Source: Dehalococcoidia bacterium (GTDB lineage: Bacteria; Chloroflexota; Dehalococcoidia; SAR202; UBA11138). From it: a stretch of 12,074 nucleotides of DNA. Positions 7,036 through 12,074 of the stretch are shown here, in pieces; the first letter of the stretch is position 1; every line of letters starts with the position of its first letter. Under the pieces are notes generated by a model. That model was not told the DNA's origin. It saw only the letters and a program-made list of their open reading frames with translations, and searched no databases. The DNA lies in NCBI GenBank assembly GCA_012270625.1, contig JAAXHZ010000309.1, forward strand, positions 1 to 12,074, written 5' to 3'. The position numbers were made by a program, and so were the translations under genes.

Positions 7036-9467
7036 TGCATTGTCTCCCGCTCTTTCTTGCTTGCGCGCATGTCTGCGGCGCGGACTATGGCTTCCAGGCA
7101 GGCTAGCCTGAATGGGCCGAGCCAATCGAGCAGACCCAGCGTTCGGTCCAGCCACGAGCGCTGACCGTTTTGGTCAACTCCGATCTGGGCGATGGACATG
7201 TCCAACTCTGTTTCGTCGGTGCGCAATCCGCCGCCAAGATCGACTGATGGAAGAGTCTCAATCTCATGAATCGGGTAGCCCAGCAGGTAATTTGGATCAG
7301 GATTGCTGTCAGTGTTCCGCTCACGCCGTCCTGGGAGAGACCTGATACCGAGCCTGACCTTGCCATGATGTGATGCGGCTAAGTAAGCTGCCAAGTCTCG
7401 AACTCTGTCTGTGAGGTTGTCTGGATGAGACATGACAGCAAGCGCGCTCCCAATCTCGTGCCGGAAGTGGCGGCGGTCGTTCCTGCCACGTCCAGGGCTT
7501 TTTGCCATCTGTACATCATCGTCAGGTTTGATTTCACCTTCAGGCAGAGACTTCCGCAGCATATTTTGAAACGCGCAGTGGGCCTTGCCCACGTCGTGAT
7601 ACAGGGCAGCTAGGGACACGGCTTTATGGATCTCCGGTTCAGTGTGCCACTCAGACACAGAGTTTAGAATGGAATCTACCTCGGCTTGCACGTGACGGGA
7701 GTGGTCGGCCAGAGAGATCCAAGTCCCCTGTCCAGTCGAATTGGGATCCGAGTCTTGGCTATCCTCGGCTTCTCCCTCCGAGTCTTCGCGCCGCACGCTC
7801 ACAGCATCTTTGATCGAAGGGTCCCATCCTGTATCCAGTGAGTAACCACCATACGAGGCATCCAGCATCAGGGTCATTCCCGGGTGTATCTGCCCGGGCT
7901 GTACCCGTTGCCATTGATTGTCAAGAAAGTCCCATCTCCATAAGGTTCGCCCATTGACCTTTATGTAGTCGTCTATGTTCTTGCCAAGAGGCACACTCAC
8001 CATCTCATCATGTTTCGGTTTCGGCTGGGTCGAGTCCGGCTCCGAACCGTTCAGATCGCGCCAGAACACCGTGACATCACGCTCGTCGCCACCTCGGACG
8101 TACTGCGATACGTCCAGGTAGCTACCGGACAGGTCTGGAGTTGTGTCGAACAGGCCGATAATGTCGCGCCTGCGAATCACCGTGTCGTGAACGACGTCTT
8201 CTATCGCGGCTCCCAGCTTTTCCACGTCAGCCGGACCTACTGACTTGCCTTCCAGTGCCTTCATTTGCTTGCGCGCTGACGCTACGTCGTCAGGGTCGTA
8301 TGGAGCGGTATCTTGTCTGCGCTCGCCTACGTCCACCCAAAGGACGTCTCCACGCTCGAATTTCCCCTCGCGATTGCAGCGGCCGAATCTTTGGACCATC
8401 GAGGCCCAGGGGGCGAGCTCGGTTATGAGCGTTCGGGCGGAGATGTCCACTCCGGCTTCGACTGCCTGTGTAGCGACGACGACCATGCCTGGTCCGGATG
8501 TGTCGAGGTCTGCAGTTACGGCGTCGTTCTTCTGTCGGCGGTCATCTGCACGGAAGCGGGAGTGCACCAGCACCTTCTCAACGTCCAGCTTGAACTGTCT
8601 AGAGTTGTTCAGCGCCTTGTAAATATCCTGCGCGCGTTCAACGGTGTTGACGATCACGAGTGTCAGCGTACCTTGCTTGTGCTGCCCTTGGATTAGTGAA
8701 GCCATTTTGCCAGCGTACTGCCGCCTATTACCCACAACGGACTTTTCTGAGACGATCTTGCGGGCGTTGTGGCGTTTCTCCAGATTCGGACTAGCCATAT
8801 CCTCGTCCCCTAGCTCCAGTATCTGACCGGATGTCGGCTTCGCGTAGTCTATGGTGGAAATCCAGTCTGGTCTTACAGTCGCGGACATCCACATGCTGTG
8901 TGACGGCCCATAGACGCCGAGCTTATGCCTGAGTCCAGCCAGCTGAGTCGAGGTCGGCAGACCATTCTCCGTCAGCTGAACCTCGTCCATCACCCAGAGG
9001 CAATCGTTGTTCAGCAGGCCATACTCGACGGGCCACATAAAGGGGCTGTTGCCGTATCCGCGATTGAGGGCGCGGGACAGAAGCATGTCCTGGGTGCCAA
9101 CGATGATGAAGGGCTTTTCAGGTTCGAGATACCACTGGGTTCTCTGCTCTCCACCCATGAGAGATACCACGCCAACTTGGTCTGTCATGCCGAGGTTTTT
9201 GAGCCAGCTTTCGATCCGCTTGATAGTCTGCTCGACAAGTGTTCGCATCGGAAGGCAATACACCAGCCTGCGTGGAGTACAGTCGCGCACAGCTTGGTTC
9301 GGGTGCTGGAAGCGTCTGTACAGCCATCCGAGTACCGCGGCTTCAGTCTTGCCAGCGCCGGTCGGGATTTTGAGCAGAGTCGGCGTGTGCGCAGCCTCGG
9401 CCAGCTTTGACTGGTAAGGGTATGGATGGTTTCCGGTCGCGCAAGTGAAGAAGTCTTCGAAGATCAT
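7032..9467 (-). CDS. cas3: Cas3, type I-G helicase with C-terminal HD nuclease
   Basis: First gene of the operon, 811 residues. The helicase part shows motif I PTGAGKTEA (35-43), motif II DEVQ (161-164, replacing the usual DEAH), motif III SAT (195-197), motif V VVATQAVEAGVDIS (330-343) and motif VI QRFGRCNR (359-366). The HD nuclease lies at the C-terminus, as in type I-G and unlike most type I Cas3 proteins: H589 in LADHSRHV, H624-D625 in LYHDVGKAH, then H670, H700-H701 and a candidate late aspartate near 799. All metal-binding motifs look intact. Cas3 is recruited to the effector-bound target and unwinds and degrades it. I choose the ATG at 9467, eight bases after AGGAG; a TTG immediately before it at 9470 is a less likely start. 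Confidence 0.95.
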   Translation of the reverse strand: MIFEDFFTCATGNHPYPYQSKLAEAAHTPTLLKIPTGAGKTEAAVLGWLYRRFQHPNQAVRDCTPRRLVYCLPMRTLVEQTIKRIESWLKNLGMTDQVGVVSLMGGEQRTQWYLEPEKPFIIVGTQDMLLSRALNRGYGNSPFMWPVEYGLLNNDCLWVMDEVQLTENGLPTSTQLAGLRHKLGVYGPSHSMWMSATVRPDWISTIDYAKPTSGQILELGDEDMASPNLEKRHNARKIVSEKSVVGNRRQYAGKMASLIQGQHKQGTLTLVIVNTVERAQDIYKALNNSRQFKLDVEKVLVHSRFRADDRRQKNDAVTADLDTSGPGMVVVATQAVEAGVDISARTLITELAPWASMVQRFGRCNREGKFERGDVLWVDVGERRQDTAPYDPDDVASARKQMKALEGKSVGPADVEKLGAAIEDVVHDTVIRRRDIIGLFDTTPDLSGSYLDVSQYVRGGDERDVTVFWRDLNGSEPDSTQPKPKHDEMVSVPLGKNIDDYIKVNGRTLWRWDFLDNQWQRVQPGQIHPGMTLMLDASYGGYSLDTGWDPSIKDAVSVRREDSEGEAEDSQDSDPNSTGQGTWISLADHSRHVQAEVDSILNSVSEWHTEPEIHKAVSLAALYHDVGKAHCAFQNMLRKSLPEGEIKPDDDVQMAKSPGRGRNDRRHFRHEIGSALAVMSHPDNLTDRVRDLAAYLAASHHGKVRLGIRSLPGRRERNTDSNPDPNYLLGYPIHEIETLPSVDLGGGLRTDETELDMSIAQIGVDQNGQRSWLDRTLGLLDWLGPFRLACLEAIVRAADMRASKKERETMQ

Positions 9468-9581
9468 CAACGTGTCTCCTAGTGGATGCTACAATAGCTG
9501 GCGAGGCGACCATGCAAGTCGGCGAAGCCGATGGTGTAAGAGGTATTCATTAGACGATAGTTTCTAAACTACTAAGATACT
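9468..9581 (-). other. 5' untranslated region of the cas operon
   Basis: From the predicted start near 9581 to the cas3 ATG there are about 114 untranslated bases. They hold the AGGAG ribosome site (just upstream of 9470) and an imperfect hairpin at 9509-9535 (outer ACCAT/ATGGT, inner CGGC/GCCG). The upstream part overlaps the sequence matched by the crRNA-like guide (9556-9589). No riboswitch family was recognised. Confidence 0.5.
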
Positions 9582-9592
9582 AACTCTATTAA
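9556..9592 (-). promoter_or_regulatory. Target site of the crRNA-like guide in the cas promoter, with TTA PAM
   Basis: On the minus strand TTA (9592-9590) would be the PAM, and the protospacer starts at 9589 and runs to 9556. It begins ATAGAGTTAGTATCTT; the guide at 9704 begins ATAGACTTAGTCTCTT. Fourteen of sixteen positions agree, and the mismatches are at 6 and 12. Beyond position 16 the match is poor (21 of 34 overall). The PAM lies inside the -10 hexamer and the protospacer covers the predicted start, so bound effector would block RNA polymerase. TTN is the PAM I recall for characterised type I-G/I-U systems. The match is seen directly; repression is inferred. Confidence 0.85.
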
Positions 9593-9616
9593 ACAATGTC
9601 TAGGCCGTGTTGTCAA
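9588..9616 (-). promoter_or_regulatory. Sigma-70-like promoter of the cas operon
   Basis: On the minus strand there is a perfect -35 TTGACA (9611-9616), a 17-base spacer and a -10 TTTAAT (9588-9593, five of six). Transcription should start near 9581, about 114 bases before the cas3 ATG. The -35 box lies within the palindrome at 9608-9628, and the -10 box contains the PAM of the crRNA-like guide target. It is the best promoter in the window. Confidence 0.8.
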
Positions 9617-9641
9617 GGTCTGACAACAGTATGTGTTGTAA
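9608..9641. promoter_or_regulatory. Candidate operator: three half-sites over both divergent -35 boxes
   Basis: TGTTGTCA (9608-9615), TGACAACA (9621-9628) and TGTTGTAA (9634-9641) alternate in orientation and start exactly 13 bp apart. The first two form a perfect 8-bp inverted repeat with a 5-base spacer; the third matches the first in seven of eight. The cas -35 (9611-9616) lies across the first half-site and the -35 of the divergent promoter (9620-9625) across the second. Such phased half-sites usually bind a dimeric repressor or activator; no candidate protein is identified. Confidence 0.6.
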
Positions 9642-9648
9642 ATATGCT
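9620..9648 (+). promoter_or_regulatory. Divergent promoter for the crRNA-like RNA
   Basis: CTGACA (9620-9625, five of six to TTGACA), 17 bases, then TATGCT (9643-9648, four of six to TATAAT). A start near 9655 would lie 13 bases before the first pseudo-repeat, which fits a short dedicated transcript ending at the terminator at 9772-9797. The -10 is weaker than that of the cas promoter on the other strand. Confidence 0.55.
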
Positions 9649-9667
9649 CACCGTCCGTTCATCTATC

Positions 9668-9703
9668 ATTTGAGACCCTCAAAGACCGAGGCCCCCTTGA
9701 AGC
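9668..9703 (+). repeat. Degenerate CRISPR repeat 1 (5' pseudo-repeat)
   Basis: This 36-base element aligns with 9738-9773 at 20 of 36 positions, best at its 3' end: CGAGGCCCCCTTG here against CGCGGCCCCATTG there (11 of 13). It ends CTTGAAGC, close to the common type I handle ATTGAAAC/ATTGAAGC. The central stem of the second repeat is not kept; instead there is a 6-bp hairpin, TTTGAG/CTCAAA (9669-9683). The handle being kept while the rest decays is what a guide RNA with one spacer would need. Confidence 0.75.
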
Positions 9704-9737
9704 ATAGACTTAGTCTCTTCTGAGTCGATATAGCAGA
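9704..9737 (+). other. 34-base guide of the crRNA-like RNA
   Basis: The guide begins ATAGACTTAGTCTCTT and is bounded by the two pseudo-repeats; 34 bases is a normal spacer length. Its first 16 bases recognise the cas promoter (see 9556-9592). Bases 9707-9713 and 9720-9726 form a 7-bp hairpin with one G-T pair (GACTTAG/CTGAGTC) that would include part of the seed when the RNA is free. Confidence 0.8.
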
Positions 9738-9773
9738 GTTTCCGTGACCGGAAGGTCGCGGCCCCATTGCTGG
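9738..9773 (+). repeat. Degenerate CRISPR repeat 2 (3' pseudo-repeat with stem-loop)
   Basis: It starts GTTTCC and contains a perfect-geometry hairpin: an 8-bp stem, CCGTGACC/GGTCGCGG with one G-T pair (9742-9749 and 9754-9761), closed by a GGAA tetraloop. CCCCATTG follows, after which the expected AAGC is replaced by CTGG. The stem is the likely Csb2 (Cas6) recognition element. The damaged handle suits a repeat that has no guide after it. Confidence 0.75.
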
Positions 9774-9797
9774 CCCCGGCTCCGGCCGGGGTCTTTT
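9772..9797 (+). terminator. Intrinsic terminator of the crRNA-like RNA
   Basis: A 7-bp G+C stem, CCCCGGC/GCCGGGG, is extended by a G-T and a G-C pair and closed by TCCG, a UNCG-type tetraloop, and is followed directly by TTTT. It sits immediately after the second pseudo-repeat and upstream of the toxin gene, so it would insulate the toxin-antitoxin pair from the upstream transcript. Confidence 0.85.
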
Positions 9798-9815
9798 CTC
9801 CGACGTGAGGGCGAG

Positions 9816-9839
9816 AGGCTATACAAGATGCTGTAGCCT
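9816..9839. promoter_or_regulatory. Inverted repeat upstream of the toxin-antitoxin genes, possible autoregulatory operator
   Basis: AGGCTA (9816-9821) and TAGCCT (9834-9839) form a 6-bp inverted repeat with a 12-base spacer; a -10-like TATAGT (9839-9844) adjoins it. Toxin-antitoxin operons of this class are usually repressed by their antitoxin at such sites. No good -35 was found, so the promoter itself is uncertain. Confidence 0.3.
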
Positions 9840-9854
9840 ATAGTAGGCGTGCAT

Positions 9855-10160
9855 GTGATTGAGGTAATCGAAAGCGCCACGTTCAAGCGGTGGGTCCGAC
9901 GCCTGAGGGACCGGCGCGCAATCGCTCGTATCAACGCTCGTCTGAGAAACGTTTCGATGGGCAACTTCGGGGACATCGCATCCGTGGGCGGCGGGATCTC
10001 CGAGGTGCGTGTTCATTATGGTCCTGGCTACCGCCTGTACTTCATACGTAGCGGTGAGACCGTCGTCGTCCTGCTTTGCGGTGGGGACAAGAGCAGCCAG
10101 CAACGTGACATCCGACGCGCCAGACGATTGGCACTGGAATGGAGGGGAAGACATGGCTGA
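9855..10160 (+). CDS. RelE/HigB-like toxin, putative addiction module killer protein
   Basis: The 101-residue, strongly basic protein fits the RelE-superfamily group annotated as addiction module killer protein (COG3657). Signs are a TFKRWVRRLRDRRARI-like first helix region (9-26), MGNFGD (35-40), SVGGGISEVRVHYGPGYRLYF (43-63) and VVLLCGGDKSSQQRDI (71-86). Such toxins are mRNA interferases, mostly acting at the ribosome; the substrate here is unknown. I choose the GTG at 9855, seven bases after AGG; another in-frame GTG at 9849 has no space for a ribosome site. The toxin gene comes first and overlaps the antitoxin by 8 bp, the order seen in HigBA-type pairs. The call is by family pattern. Confidence 0.88.
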   Translation: MIEVIESATFKRWVRRLRDRRAIARINARLRNVSMGNFGDIASVGGGISEVRVHYGPGYRLYFIRSGETVVVLLCGGDKSSQQRDIRRARRLALEWRGRHG

Positions 10161-10440
10161 AAGATTCACGCGATGGGATGTCATCGATCACCTCCAAAGC
10201 AGGGAGGACATGCGTCTCTATCTCGAAGCCGCCGCTGAGGAAGACCCGGGTGACGGCAGCCTTATTCGAGCGGCCCTGAACGATATTGCACGAGCCCAGA
10301 ATATGAAGGGACTGGCGAGCGAAGTTGGGATGACCCACGAAGGTCTCTACGAGGAGTTGTCCGAAGACGGCAGCCCGACCTTCGATACCGTCATGCGGAT
10401 CACCCGCGCGCTGGGGATGCAACTGCGGATTACCGCATAG
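10153..10440 (+). CDS. XRE/HigA-type antitoxin, putative addiction module antidote
   Basis: The 95-residue protein resembles the addiction module antidote family (COG3636). The N-terminal half (MAERFTRWDVIDHL and on to about 45) precedes a helix-turn-helix around 51-67 (MKGLASEVGMTHEGLYE) and a conserved tail, PTFDTVMRITRALGM (75-89). It should bind and neutralise the toxin and repress the pair. The ATG at 10153 follows GGAGGGG by five bases and overlaps the toxin stop, indicating coupled translation. A longer frame upstream lies wholly inside the toxin gene and lacks family character. Confidence 0.88.
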   Translation: MAERFTRWDVIDHLQSREDMRLYLEAAAEEDPGDGSLIRAALNDIARAQNMKGLASEVGMTHEGLYEELSEDGSPTFDTVMRITRALGMQLRITA

Positions 10441-10490
10441 TCGAGAGCGGCCCCGCTGAACAGCCTCCTGTGGGTCAATGCTCAGCCTCG

Positions 10491-12074
10491 TCACTCCTCG
10501 GCCATGCGCAGGCGGCACTGCGTTGGATCTACTGTGACCAGCATGGCGCGGCTCAGGTGGGTGAAGCTGACTACGGCCTGGCCAGGGGCCAGAGATGTCA
10601 CACGGTCCCAGAGGCCGGAGTCTATGCTGCCTATCGACCGACGCAGGCGGCTGATGGTGTTGGAATCGTTGATCCTATGGAGCACGTAGTTATTAAGCAG
10701 TCCTATTAGCTCGTCGGGCAGGTGCTGTGGATGCTGAGTTACGAATACGAGGCCGAGCCAGCGCTTTCTGCCACGCTTGGCGATGCGGCTGACGGTCTGG
10801 AACAGGTTGGGCATCCGGCGGATGCGCTCCGCGGACAGGAACTCGTGTGCCTCCTCGATCACCAGTAGTGTCTTGGGAAGCGGATCGCCTGATCTGGTCG
10901 CCTCGTTGAATGCGCGCTGCTGCGCCTCCTCGACTCCACGTATGATGTCTGCGATCACCAGGTTCCGCAGGTCCGGGGCCTCCATGTCCGACAGGTCTAT
11001 GATCGAGACCGTCCCAGGCTCAGTGAGACGCGCGTAGTCGATGGGACGCACCCCTGGCTTTCGAGAATCGAACACGTTCAGGCGCATCAGCCTGAACAGC
11101 CGCGCTCGGAGCGCGCGCCAGCTTATGGCGGAGTCGGCTCGGGTCTGCTTGACACGACTTATGACCTTGTCTGGATTGTCGCTGAACGGACGATAGTACA
11201 GCCTGGGGGCGCCCGGCTGCCTATCGACAACGTGCAGAAACACGCTCACAACGTCCAGCAGCGCCTGGAGCGTCATGTTCGGGTAGCCTTCAGTGAACTC
11301 GTCAAGCTGGTTCAGCCGACGCTCGTCGTCCTGGTCCACTCTGCCCTTTACAGAAAACTGCTGCGGGAAGATGCCCAAGTCTGCCATCAGCAGCTTGCAG
11401 GTCTCGTATGCCTGCCAATAGCGCGTCTGCTGCGCGTCGGAGAGATCGAGTATCTCGCAGACCATGTATGGGGACAGGCGCGAGAACGGAGGGGAGAACT
11501 CTCGCCTGTCGGGGTGTTGGAAGTTGGCGGCCTCTGTCCCGACCAGGTGGTAGAGCGAGCTTCCGGGCACTCCCTTGGGTTCGATGTCTCGCTGATCGAG
11601 CAGCGCGAGCATATCGGGACTGTCGGCGGGTCTGTCGATCTCGGTGTACTCCCCCTCGACGTCCAGCAGAACGACGGCCATCCCCGCTGACTGCGCCTGC
11701 TGGATCATTCTGGACACTGTGGTGGACTTGCCCGCGCCTGTCGTGCCGAGGACTCCGGTGTGTCTCGGCAGCACCGACTTGCGGTCAGACGGGATTCCTA
11801 CTTCAAGGGTGTCGTGACCGGATGCCAAGCCCATGGCGATGTCGCCGTCGCAGCAGAGCAGCTCTTTGGTCTCTTCAGCGTCCAGCAGAAACACCGGGCT
11901 CGACGGCATCGGCCGGAATCTCGGCGGCACGATTGTGCTCCCTGACTTCTGACCCATAAGCTCGATGTGGATCCTCCCGTGATACTGCGGCAGCAGGAGC
12001 CTCCCGCTGCGCACCTGCACCGTCACGACAAGGGGCGCGTCACCACGCAGCCCGTCGGGCTCGGCGAACGGCCC
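10491..12074 (-). CDS. HerA/DUF87-type ATPase, N-terminus beyond the window
   Basis: This is an FtsK/HerA-superfamily ATPase. Walker A GTTGAGKST is encoded at 11721-11747, followed by the HerA-typical VVLLDVEGEY; Walker B LLVIEEAH is at 10845-10868, then an arginine-rich RIAKRGRKRWLG and a sensor-like VFVTQHPQHLP. HerA proteins form hexameric DNA translocases; they act with the NurA nuclease in end resection or with effectors such as SIR2 or DUF4297 proteins in antiphage defence. A GTG at 12026 could serve as a start, but the frame stays open to the window edge with protein-like sequence (FAEPDGLRGDAPLVV), so the true start is probably outside. No partner gene is visible; it may lie upstream of the missing start. 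The gene converges on the toxin-antitoxin pair with a 50-bp gap. Confidence 0.9.
   Translation of the reverse strand, partial: GPFAEPDGLRGDAPLVVTVQVRSGRLLLPQYHGRIHIELMGQKSGSTIVPPRFRPMPSSPVFLLDAEETKELLCCDGDIAMGLASGHDTLEVGIPSDRKSVLPRHTGVLGTTGAGKSTTVSRMIQQAQSAGMAVVLLDVEGEYTEIDRPADSPDMLALLDQRDIEPKGVPGSSLYHLVGTEAANFQHPDRREFSPPFSRLSPYMVCEILDLSDAQQTRYWQAYETCKLLMADLGIFPQQFSVKGRVDQDDERRLNQLDEFTEGYPNMTLQALLDVVSVFLHVVDRQPGAPRLYYRPFSDNPDKVISRVKQTRADSAISWRALRARLFRLMRLNVFDSRKPGVRPIDYARLTEPGTVSIIDLSDMEAPDLRNLVIADIIRGVEEAQQRAFNEATRSGDPLPKTLLVIEEAHEFLSAERIRRMPNLFQTVSRIAKRGRKRWLGLVFVTQHPQHLPDELIGLLNNYVLHRINDSNTISRLRRSIGSIDSGLWDRVTSLAPGQAVVSFTHLSRAMLVTVDPTQCRLRMAEE

Larger units (their letters stand above)
9655..9797 (+). 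ncRNA. CreR-like, crRNA-resembling regulatory RNA directed at the cas promoter
   Basis: The unit is promoter, pseudo-repeat (9668-9703), 34-base guide (9704-9737), pseudo-repeat with stem-loop (9738-9773) and intrinsic terminator. The repeats are 36 bases each and start 70 bases apart, the geometry of a one-spacer CRISPR array. Cleavage by Csb2 before the 8-base handle CTTGAAGC (9696-9703) and at the equivalent place in the second repeat would give a ~70-nt guide RNA. The guide matches the cas promoter at 9589-9556 with a PAM, mismatching only at positions 6 and 12 in the first sixteen, then diverging. In known Cas-regulating RNAs of this kind (described for other CRISPR types) such partial pairing lets the effector bind but not trigger cleavage. 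Start and end are predictions. There is no plausible protein in this stretch. The symbol creR would fit but is left empty, since homology to known creR genes cannot be shown. Confidence 0.82.

Noticed and set aside
9742..9761. Signal recognition particle RNA (GGAA tetraloop stem)
   Set aside because: The loop resembles that of SRP RNA, but the flanking conserved internal-loop bases (such as AGCAGC after the loop) are missing; a CRISPR-repeat stem explains it better.
9668..9797. CreTA-type toxin-silencing guide with a nearby small toxin RNA
   Set aside because: The guide matches the cas promoter, and I found no PAM-adjacent match upstream of the toxin gene nor a small toxin RNA unit.
9655..9800. 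T-box or amino-acid attenuator controlling the toxin-antitoxin genes
   Set aside because: No T-box motif, no antiterminator pairing and no leader peptide were found, and the repeat-guide-repeat layout accounts for the region.
9744..9836. A 30-residue GTG-started frame within the RNA and terminator
   Set aside because: It has no ribosome site and runs through the terminator hairpin; the sequence is explained by RNA structure.
9819..10184. Minus-strand open frame opposite the toxin gene
   Set aside because: It is a shadow of the toxin gene with no family character or ribosome site.

Overview
The window is a complete type I-G (formerly I-U) CRISPR-Cas gene set with its control region, followed on the right by a small toxin-antitoxin pair and a HerA-type ATPase gene that runs off the edge. 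The organism is a bacterium of moderately high G+C that uses some GTG starts. Type I-G is scattered over several phyla (Geobacter, Chloroflexota, Actinobacteria and others), and the sequence does not let me name the lineage.

Layout. Bases 1-154 lie downstream of cas2 and look like the start of a CRISPR leader: a minus-strand -10 box points left, and no repeat is visible. The minus-strand operon 155-9467 reads, in transcription order, cas3 (helicase plus C-terminal HD nuclease), csx17 (Cas8g large subunit), csb1 (Cas7 backbone), csb2 (Cas5-Cas6 fusion), cas4-cas1 fusion and cas2. The interference genes are tightly packed (a 4-bp overlap, then gaps of 52 and 6 bp). A 111-bp spacer that is very C-rich in the mRNA separates them from the adaptation genes.

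The main find is in the gap 9468-9854 upstream of cas3. A strong minus-strand promoter (TTGACA-17-TTTAAT) drives the cas operon. A divergent plus-strand promoter (CTGACA-17-TATGCT) appears to drive a ~143-nt RNA ending in an intrinsic terminator. This RNA has a crRNA layout: a degenerate 36-nt repeat ending in an 8-nt handle (CTTGAAGC), a 34-nt guide, and a second degenerate 36-nt repeat with a clear stem-loop. The guide matches the cas promoter in 14 of its first 16 positions, and the two mismatches fall exactly at positions 6 and 12, the bases that Cascade flips out. The site is next to a TTA PAM that sits inside the -10 box. I interpret it as a CreR-like, Cas-regulating guide RNA by which the type I-G effector represses its own operon without cutting. 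A palindrome plus a third half-site (13-bp phasing) lies over both -35 boxes and suggests a second, protein-based control.

To the right, 9855-10440 (+) encodes a RelE/HigB-like toxin and an XRE-type antitoxin overlapping by 8 bp. A HerA/DUF87 ATPase (10491-12074, -, incomplete at its N-terminus) converges on them. Together the region reads as a defence island. Csb2 would process the crRNAs and the regulatory RNA; Csx17-Csb1-Csb2 would bind DNA; Cas3 would degrade invaders; Cas4-1 and Cas2 would acquire spacers.
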